Assembly (NCBI GenBank): GCA_028289645.1
Contig: JANQOK010000016.1
Coordinates: forward strand, 620,001-684,000
Length of the DNA stretch: 64,000 bases
Direction of reading: 5' to 3'
Source: Anderseniella sp.
GTDB lineage: Bacteria > Pseudomonadota > Alphaproteobacteria > Rhizobiales > Aestuariivirgaceae
Below are positions 56,510 to 64,000 of this stretch, one piece after another. Numbering within the stretch: the first letter of the stretch is position 1; each line of letters begins with the position of its first letter. The position numbers were made by a program, and so were the translations under genes. A model generated the notes under the pieces. The model was given only the letters and a program-made list of their open reading frames with translations, did not search any database and was not told the DNA's origin.

Positions 56510-58386
56510 CAGAACTGATACACAAATCCGCCATAGACGGAGGCACCCGGCGTACCGTAGCCCCGCACGACCTGATATTGCTCATCCAGAAGGTTTTCCC
56601 CGCGCACATAGAGTTCCATGCCCTGCATCGGGGAATAACCAACCTTGGCATTGACCAGGACATAGTCATCAAGCGGCACCAGCGTGCCGCCAACGGTGTC
56701 CACGGTATCCTCGACGATGCGCACCGTGGTTGACGTGGTCCAGTTGTCGGCCGGGCGGGTGAACAGCCCGAGCAGCACGTCATGCCTCGGCACCCGCGGA
56801 CGTCTTGTGCCATCCGGGTTGAAGGCACGCGTGAAGGTATAGGCAGCAACCACGTCTACCCAGTCCGTGACCGCATAGCGAAGCTGGGCTTCGACGCCGT
56901 TACGCTTCGTCGTACCTGAGGTTTGGATGTAGGAGTCGGTGATGAAATCGTAATCGATCAGGTTGTCGGTATCGAGCTCGAAATAGGTGATGCTGGCGGT
57001 CAGGGCGCCATCAAGCAGGCTCTGATCCACGCCCACGTCCCAGGAAAAACTTTCCTCCGGCCTCAAGTCCGGGTTCGGGCCCAGTGGACCGAAGGGATCA
57101 TAGCCGATTTCGAACGGGCTTGGGGCCCGGAAGCCGGTGCCTACCGAGCCACGCAGCTTGGTGCCCGTTTCGGCAAACAGGTAGGCGGCGGTCGTGCGCC
57201 AGGTTGTAAAGCCGCCGAAATCGCCATGTTCGTCATGACGCACGGCGCCGGTCAGCGTCAGGTCTTGCACTGGCGAATAGATGATCTGGCCCCAGCCACC
57301 GGCAATCCAGATTTCATTGCCGGAGAACCCGTCATCATAGGACTGACGCTCATAGTCCGCACCTGCCTGCAGTGTCACCTGCTCGTTCAGTTCATACTCG
57401 GTCAGCCAGTCGCCTTTCTGGCGCAGACTGCTAGGCTCGAACGTGAAAGGACCGAATGTCGTGGTGAACGAACGACGCGTTATGTCGCTGACCTGAACGG
57501 ATGCGGTATTGGTCAGACGTCCGTCAAGCGACGTGGCAGTAACACCAACCCGCCCGGCAAGTTGCCTGCGGTCGGCCGTATTGTCCGGGTTATCTGACGG
57601 ATTGGCGCCGCCGTCATCAAATTCGCCGTGGCTGTCGATATACAGCAGTGAAGCGAACGCCGTCAGATACCGGTCCAGCACCTTTTCACCGGCCAGCGAA
57701 ACCGTGACATTGTCGTAGCCGTCACGTTCGGTGTTGCCATTGCGGCGATCCGCGGCCGAGATGCCTTCCGTCGACAGGCCCGATACGCTGGCAGCAAACC
57801 GGCTGCCGTCAGCAGTGGCTCCTTGTGCAGCAAGCGACCCGCGAAAAGTTCCGTGCGACCCGGCCTCGCCTGCCATGATGTAGCGGATGCCTTCTTCGAA
57901 CTCACCCAGTGTGGAAATACCGATGACACCGGCAACGGCATCTGCACCATACAAGGTGCTTTGCGATCCCTTCAGAATTTCGATGTTCTGCACACCGCCC
58001 GTCAGCAAATGCTCTGGCGAGACCTGAACCTGCGGCGCCGAGGTGTCCGAAATGTCGATGCCGTTCCAAAGCGTCTTGACGTACTTCTTGTCGGCACCGC
58101 GCACCACAAGCGTAGTTTCCTGACCAAGACCGCCCTGGGTTGCAATGTTCACTCCAGGCTCCTGGGCCAGAAACTCCTGCACCGTGGGCAATCGCTGGGC
58201 ATCGATGTCCTGCCTGCTGACCGTGTCGACGGCCGATCCGACCGTAGCCTTGTCAGACTTGGTCCGGTTCGGCGTCACGACAATCTCGCCGATATCAATG
58301 GTTTCCGCCTGCGCCGTAGAAACTGCAGCAAGCACGACAATGGGCGATGCCGCCCGCAACAACGCGGATTTCGAAAGTAGATTCAT
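56509..58386 (-). CDS. btuB: TonB-dependent vitamin B12 receptor
   Basis: 625 residues, typical BtuB length. Signal peptide 1-27 (LRAASPIVVLAAVSTAQA), then a TonB box EIVVTPNR resembling that of E. coli BtuB, a plug domain (TVQEFLAQEPGVNIATQGG, VVRGADKKYVKTLWNGI, VQNIEILKGSQSTLYGADAV) and a 22-strand barrel ending in SVYGGFVYQF with terminal Phe. First gene of the eight-gene operon and directly downstream of a cobalamin riboswitch, which supports B12 as substrate. Confidence 0.93.
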   Translation of the reverse strand: MNLLSKSALLRAASPIVVLAAVSTAQAETIDIGEIVVTPNRTKSDKATVGSAVDTVSRQDIDAQRLPTVQEFLAQEPGVNIATQGGLGQETTLVVRGADKKYVKTLWNGIDISDTSAPQVQVSPEHLLTGGVQNIEILKGSQSTLYGADAVAGVIGISTLGEFEEGIRYIMAGEAGSHGTFRGSLAAQGATADGSRFAASVSGLSTEGISAADRRNGNTERDGYDNVTVSLAGEKVLDRYLTAFASLLYIDSHGEFDDGGANPSDNPDNTADRRQLAGRVGVTATSLDGRLTNTASVQVSDITRRSFTTTFGPFTFEPSSLRQKGDWLTEYELNEQVTLQAGADYERQSYDDGFSGNEIWIAGGWGQIIYSPVQDLTLTGAVRHDEHGDFGGFTTWRTTAAYLFAETGTKLRGSVGTGFRAPSPFEIGYDPFGPLGPNPDLRPEESFSWDVGVDQSLLDGALTASITYFELDTDNLIDYDFITDSYIQTSGTTKRNGVEAQLRYAVTDWVDVVAAYTFTRAFNPDGTRRPRVPRHDVLLGLFTRPADNWTTSTTVRIVEDTVDTVGGTLVPLDDYVLVNAKVGYSPMQGMELYVRGENLLDEQYQVVRGYGTPGASVYGGFVYQF

Positions 58387-58560
58387 TTGATCCCCTGTTC
58401 CGGCTGTTGCCGGGAGCTGTGGTCCTGACCTGTGCCCTTGGGGATTGATGGCGTGAAGTGAACCACGTCCTGCAGCCCCGCAAGCGGTGATGGAACGAAA
58501 CCACCACTGTAGGAATGCAACAGCTCCCGATGCTTCCCCGCATCCGGATGAGGTGGACGG
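58387..58560 (-). other. btuB leader between riboswitch and start codon
   Basis: About 175 nt of untranslated leader. It includes the expression platform of the riboswitch; I could not fix its alternative hairpin by eye. Confidence 0.5.
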
Positions 58561-58730
58561 CTCTAAGGCAGGTCTCCTGGCTCACGCTTCATCGGCTGTC
58601 CAACCTTCCCGGGAACCTTGACCCAGTGGTCTCTTCGGACAGCCTCGACGTTCACAGTTGCGGGGGCAGCTGCGGCTTAGATCGGCAAACGCGACCCTTC
58701 CACATTCCCTCTTAGCTCTGAATACAGGAT
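58561..58730 (-). ncRNA. Cobalamin riboswitch upstream of btuB
   Basis: On the minus strand the conserved elements appear in order: AGAGGGAATGTGG, GCTGCCCCCGCAACTGTGA, ACCACTGG (B12-box variant of GCCACTGG), CCGGGAAGG and GAGCCAGGAGACCTGCC. This is the AdoCbl class. It should shut off btuB-tonB when B12 is plentiful. Confidence 0.95.
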
Positions 58731-58935
58731 TTGAATTGCCCGCATCCAGAGAACCTAGAACCCCCATATGGTCATATTTTATTGGATGCAGGTCAATCGG
58801 AATCTCTGTCGTCAGACCAAAAAAGCGAGACTTTACAACCTATTGGACATATCCAGCGGGATGGTAGAAAGGAATCAACCGGAAGTTGCAGCCAGACAAT
58901 TAGTCGACCGGTCTGGATTCATTTCGAGCTGGCCT

Positions 58936-59890
<955 letters not shown>

Positions 59891-60011
59891 CGCTGAGGGA
59901 AACAAATCAATGTTGCGAAACTGATTGATGTGATCAAATGAACCTATATCTGCGTGGACAAAAAGGCTGCCGCACGCGGCCAGTATGTCGGCCATTGTCA
60001 CTCTTTCTGCG

Positions 60012-60878
60012 TCAGTCTGCGTCAGGCGCATACCGTGCCAGAAGCCGCTGGATGCCGCCACCGATCAGCGCGCCAAGGAACGGCGCGAACACGTAGACGG
60101 TCAGCCAGCCGCCGCGCGGCCCGGGAATGGCGATTTCACCCCAGCCCAGGTAAAATGACACGATCCTCGGGCCCAGGTCGCGCGCCGGGTTCAGCGCCGC
60201 CTGGGTGAGAGGCGCAACGATGGAAATGATCCCGGCAACGGTGATGCCGATGATGATGGCGGTCATGCCGGCCGGCGGGCGCGCCATGTTCTTTTCGCTG
60301 GTCAGGGCACCCACCATGAAGGCCAGCACCGCGGTGCCAACCATTTCGGCAATAAAGGCGCGTTTTTCGGACACCGCACGCCAGGCGGTCTCATCGGTGC
60401 CGAACACCGCCGGATTCGGGAAGTACTCGCCGAACATCATCGCCGACAGCTCACTGCCCGGCCCACCTCGAAGCAGGCCACGCTGTCGCTCAAATTCCAG
60501 GATCGCCTCGGCAAACATGGCATAAAGCACAAATGCCGCCAGCATGGCGCCGATCAACTGCGCAATCATGTAGACAATACCGAGCGGGATTGACATCCGA
60601 TCATAAACCACAGCAACCAAAGTGATGGCCGGATTTATATGAGCTCCGGAATAGGATGCGGTGGCATAGATTGCCAGGCTGACGCCGATGGCCCAGATCA
60701 CTGCGACCTGCCAAATGCCAGTCTGTGCACCGGTCGCAACCGCGGCCTGAACGGCGCCGACACCAAAAAACACAAGGATGAACGTCCCGAACAGCTCACC
60801 TGCGGCAGCCGTCATCATGGACGGCTTGCTAGACAGCTTTTCGGCGGGCACATCGGCCGCAGAGGTTTCAGTTGTCAT
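60012..60878 (-). CDS. Aquaporin / aquaglyceroporin (MIP family)
   Basis: 288 residues, six spans and two half-helices. Both NPA boxes are present: HINPAIT (82-84) and ALNPARDLGPR (230-232). The Asp after the second NPAR (Asp234) is a marker of GlpF-type glycerol-conducting members, and the long loop around 130-170 fits too. It would pass glycerol, water or small neutral solutes through the inner membrane. The start ATG follows directly on the TAA of an upstream small gene, with GGGGA in that gene's end as ribosome-binding site. No glycerol kinase is nearby. Confidence 0.88.
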   Translation of the reverse strand: MTTETSAADVPAEKLSSKPSMMTAAAGELFGTFILVFFGVGAVQAAVATGAQTGIWQVAVIWAIGVSLAIYATASYSGAHINPAITLVAVVYDRMSIPLGIVYMIAQLIGAMLAAFVLYAMFAEAILEFERQRGLLRGGPGSELSAMMFGEYFPNPAVFGTDETAWRAVSEKRAFIAEMVGTAVLAFMVGALTSEKNMARPPAGMTAIIIGITVAGIISIVAPLTQAALNPARDLGPRIVSFYLGWGEIAIPGPRGGWLTVYVFAPFLGALIGGGIQRLLARYAPDAD

Positions 60879-61223
60879 TTAGTTCCCCACTTGAAAAGAT
60901 GTGCGGTCAGCAGCAGTAGCTCTGTTGTTTTCAAGATCAACCCCGTTGAAGTTGGTAATTGTTACATTACCTAGTGACAGATCTGTCCCGCATAGCAACG
61001 CGCCGGTATAATCAGCAATCCAGAAGTTGGTTCCGGAGACCCCCTTCAGCACCATTTCCACTTTCAGCTCCTCGAAAACCTTGCATCCGTCCCCGACAAT
61101 GTGCAACTGGCAATCCGCATTGAACGTTTCAGCATCCATTAGCCGCAGTCGGCTGTCCGTCATGCGGCTATGCGGCATTTGTGTGGCCACGCCTCGCATG
61201 TAACCTGTGTTCGTTTTTTTCAT
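60879..61223 (-). CDS. Hypothetical protein directly upstream of aquaporin
   Basis: About 114 residues from the ATG at 61223; the frame is open further upstream to 61415 so the start is uncertain. The C-terminal half (ADCQLHIVGDGCKVFEELKV, then LSLGNVTITNFNGVDLENN) looks like a beta-rich fold. No family recognised. Its TAA is immediately followed by the aquaporin ATG, which argues that it is translated. Confidence 0.45.
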   Translation of the reverse strand: MKKTNTGYMRGVATQMPHSRMTDSRLRLMDAETFNADCQLHIVGDGCKVFEELKVEMVLKGVSGTNFWIADYTGALLCGTDLSLGNVTITNFNGVDLENNRATAADRTSFQVGN

Positions 61224-61515
61224 TGATCGACTTGACCCGCGTCTTGTTGCGATCTGCTGGTTATACATTTGTCTTAAAGCCTTTTTTTGTGTCAGTTCGA
61301 ACTCGCTGTCGATACCGGCAAAGCTGCGCCTCGCCGACGTCTGCAGGCCGCCAAATGAACCCATCGGAACGCCTTCAACAGCAATGTCGGGATCATCTGC
61401 GCCATGTAGCGCCAAGTCGCGGGCCAGATGGCCCGGCTCTCTCTGATTTGTGAGCTTGGCGGCACTTCATGCCTCGGCATAATTGAGCAGGGTCTGAAGG
61501 TTTGCCTGCGGCTGC

Positions 61516-62256
61516 TCAAAGTGCAATGACCATGCCATCAAAGGCGGTTGCCTCGGCAATGTCGCGGGCAGCGGCGAGCATGTCGGGACCCATATGGGTC
61601 AGTACGATCCGCTTGGCGTTCAGTGCAGCCCGGTTGGCTTCAATGTCGGGATAGTTCAAGTGATGCTTCACCGGTTTCGAGAACGCGTAGCACTCCATGA
61701 TCAGCAGATCAGCGCCGTCTGCCAATGCAGGCATGTGCGGGTTCCATTCGCCATCCCCGGTGTAGGAAATAATTTTCCCGGAAATTTTCAGCCGCACAGA
61801 GGTCGGCATTGTTTCCGGTGTGTGAACAGCGGGCATAGTTTGTATGGCCAGCTGGCCATGACGATGTGTCGATGTATCCGGCAACTCAACAAAATCCAGC
61901 GGGAACCGGGGTTTCATCTTGTCTGAGCCGGGGAACAGCGCGGCAGTTGCCTGTTCAACCCAATGTTCGATGCCCGGCGGGCCGATGATTGTCAGTGCTG
62001 CCTGCCGTCTGGCGCCCAGTATGGCGTCCATCAGCATGAATGGGATGCCTCCGGCGTGATCGCCGTGCAGATGGGTAATGACCATCGCCTCGATTGTGTT
62101 GTGCTCGATGCCGAGTGCGTTGAGCGCGACAAGGCTTGATGCACCGAAGTCGACAGCAAAACGCATGTCGGGCGCATCCACAACAATACAGGTGTTCAAA
62201 CGTCCGCCGGAGCCGAACGCGTCGCCTGTCCCGGCAAATGTCACGGTTACACTCAT
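61516..62256 (-). CDS. Metallo-beta-lactamase fold hydrolase
   Basis: 246 residues. The metal motif ITHLHGDHAGG, a further His in PAVHTPET, SYTGDGEWNP and a terminal VLTHMGPDML match the RNase Z/arylsulfatase-like branch of MBL hydrolases. Cytoplasmic, substrate unknown. Two adjacent ATGs (62259 and 62256) are possible; GGGAA spacing slightly favours the second. Confidence 0.85.
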   Translation of the reverse strand: MSVTVTFAGTGDAFGSGGRLNTCIVVDAPDMRFAVDFGASSLVALNALGIEHNTIEAMVITHLHGDHAGGIPFMLMDAILGARRQAALTIIGPPGIEHWVEQATAALFPGSDKMKPRFPLDFVELPDTSTHRHGQLAIQTMPAVHTPETMPTSVRLKISGKIISYTGDGEWNPHMPALADGADLLIMECYAFSKPVKHHLNYPDIEANRAALNAKRIVLTHMGPDMLAAARDIAEATAFDGMVIAL

Positions 62257-62680
62257 CATCCCATTCCCGGTTGCGTTGCCGCCCACAGTTAACCCGTGTC
62301 CGGTTTCGTGATCGGGCGCCGGCGGCGTGCGGGCTCAGATATTGTGACCGTCAAGCTGCAGCAAGTGCAATAGCCGGTAACCACATCGGCGGTTTGCCGG
62401 CCCGCCGGGCACCGGTGAAACATCATTTCACCGCGGTTGATGTCGCGCCGACGGATTGTGGGCTAACGACATGGAAACAACCACCGGCGGAAACTCAACC
62501 GCAAACTGTTTCGCGAACTTGAAGAACAGCGCAAAGGCAAAGTCTAAAAGGAGATCCAGTCAAAGCGAACCAATGCTCAGACCACGTCGTAAGTGGTCCT
62601 GTACTGGAATTTTGAAGCATACGCCACAGATCGGCAATCCGATCCGTGGCGGGCTGCTCACAGTAGTCGAAGAGGACACA
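62257..62680. other. Divergent intergenic region
   Basis: About 420 nt between the divergent MBL hydrolase and the oxidoreductase. It must hold both promoters. No motif or small gene is convincing; a 75-codon plus frame (62456-62683) lacks a ribosome-binding site. Confidence 0.4.
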
Positions 62681-64000
62681 TGACCGAAACAGCCAGCAAC
62701 ATTGCCCAGGCGGCGCAGTCCGCCGCCAGCCCCAGCGATCCCTATGCCCGCGAACAGCAGATATTTCCAAAACTGAACGATGACCAGATTGACCGCCTGA
62801 CCGGCTACGGATCCATGGAAGAGCTGCCGGCAGGCACGATCCTGTTTCAGCGTGGAGACAGGCGGGCCGATTTCTTTCTGGTGCTCGAGGGAAATATCGA
62901 AATTTTCGACCTAGACGACCAGGGCGAGCCGATTGTCTTCACCACCCACGCGGACAACCAGTTCACCGGCGAACTTGACCTGTTCAACGACCGGCAAATC
63001 CTGGTGGGCGGCCGGACCGGGGCCGACAGCAAGGTCGTGCGTCTGACCCGAGCGCAGTTCAATCGCATGTACGCCACCGAGCAGGATATCGCAGAGGTCA
63101 TCATGCGCGCCTATATTCTCAGGCGGACGGCCTTCATCCTGCACGACCAGGCCGGTGTCAGCGTCATTGGCGACCCGAGCAGCCGGGAGTTCCTGCGCAT
63201 TCAAAGGTTCCTGACCCGCAACGGCTATCCGTTTGCGGCGATGCCGATTGGCGAACCGGCAACCACCGAGTATGCAAACCTGCATGACATCGACCTTGAG
63301 CACCTGCCGGCGGTTCGAACCCGTTCGGGAAGCGTTTCCTACGCCCCGACCATCGCCGACCTTGCCGACGAGCTCGGGTTGACGGAAGCCGTCGATGCAC
63401 AGCACGTTTATGATCTTGCCGTCATAGGTGCAGGGCCGGCGGGCCTGTCGGCGTGCGTGTATGCCGCTTCTGAGAACATCGACACCATTGTCGTGGAGGC
63501 CGAAGCACCCGGCGGACAGGCCGGAACAAGTTCCAAGATCGAAAACTACCTCGGCTTCCCGACCGGCATTTCCGGACAGGCGCTGGCCGGCAGGGCGTGG
63601 ATCCAGGGGCAGAAGTTCGGCGCCAAGTTTGCCATTGCGCGCGCCGCCACCGAGATAGAGAAGAAGGGCAATCTGTTCGAGCTCAAGCTGCAACACGGCA
63701 TGCATCTCAAGGCCCGCAGCATTATTCTTGCCTGCGGCGCCACCTACCGCAGCCTCGATCTGCCGAACTACGAAAAGTACGAAGGTCAGGGTATTCACTA
63801 CGCTGCAACAGGGCTGGAGGCGCAATTGTGCGTTGATGAGGAGGTCGCCGTGATCGGCGGCGGCAACTCCGCCGGCCAGGCGGCTGTGTTTCTGTCCGGC
63901 CACGCCAGCCACGTGCACGTGCTGGTCAGGAGTGAAGGCCTGGCAGCCAGCATGTCGGACTACCTGGTCCAGCGCATCGAACAGTCCAGCCGTATCACCC
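62681..64000 (+). CDS. Cyclic-nucleotide-domain FAD oxidoreductase (TrxB-like), 5' part
   Basis: 440 codons, running off the window. Residues 26-145 are a cNMP/CRP-type sensor (AGTILFQRGDRRADFFLVLEG in part, FTGELDLFNDR). Residues ~158-225 resemble a thioredoxin-fold insert. From 245 a two-dinucleotide oxidoreductase begins: FAD GAGPAGL (250-256), APGGQAGTSSKIENYLGFP and NAD(P) VIGGGNSAGQAA (391-402). Where thioredoxin reductase has its CxxC redox pair, this protein reads HYAATGLEAQLCV with a single Cys, so it is not a normal TrxB. AGAGG four bases before the ATG supports the start. Confidence 0.88.

Noticed and set aside
62911-63918. 335-codon minus-strand frame opposite the cNMP oxidoreductase
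   Set aside because: The plus strand has FAD and NAD(P) motifs and a good start; the minus frame has none.

Overview
The window looks like chromosomal DNA of an alphaproteobacterium, most likely order Hyphomicrobiales/Rhizobiales. The evidence is the gene order addA-trxA-folC-accD-trpA-trpB-trpF-pyrF, the block ihfB-sppA-rpsA-cmk-aroA, an AccD without zinc cysteines, an AroA closest to the Agrobacterium CP4 type, and a TIGR02300-type FYDLN-acid protein followed by tRNA-Ala(GGC). Species cannot be named from the sequence alone.

1-15.65 kb is core genome: the 3' part of addA, trxA, and then a long run of minus-strand genes for folate, fatty-acid, tryptophan, pyrimidine, shikimate and ribosome functions. 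It ends at a tRNA-Ala gene with a strong terminator.

15.65-31.4 kb is an accessory region that becomes AT-richer beyond about 24.5 kb. It starts at the tRNA with the decayed C-terminus of a large serine recombinase. It carries a three-gene operon (STAND/NACHT-like NTPase with a WD40 C-terminus, a 1212-residue TPR protein, a small helical protein), a divergent XRE regulator/GIY-YIG nuclease pair, a membrane-anchored pentapeptide-repeat protein, an EEP-family nuclease, gene fragments and small secreted or membrane proteins. It resembles a conflict/defence island.

31.4-51.4 kb is an alginate-like exopolysaccharide locus. PMM (eukaryotic type), ManC and an AlgD-like dehydrogenase can make GDP-mannuronate. 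Alg44-like (PilZ/HlyD) and Alg8-like proteins form a c-di-GMP-controlled synthase. AlgJ-, AlgK- and AlgI-like proteins, a new periplasmic protein and an RTX/DUF4114 secreted protein complete the set. No AlgE, AlgG or AlgL is present. An NtrC-family regulator and a hybrid kinase with a c-type haem sensor domain and Hpt lie next to it. Sigma-54 promoters and repeated TTTCG-N5/6-GAAA sites occur in the three intergenic regions of the locus, which suggests the regulator controls it directly.

51.7-59.9 kb is a vitamin B12 region: an eight-gene operon btuB-btuF-btuC-btuD-exbB-exbD-exbD-tonB and a separate bluB, each preceded by a cobalamin riboswitch.

60-64 kb holds an aquaglyceroporin with a coupled small gene, an MBL-fold hydrolase, and a truncated cyclic-nucleotide-domain/thioredoxin-reductase-like oxidoreductase running off the window end.
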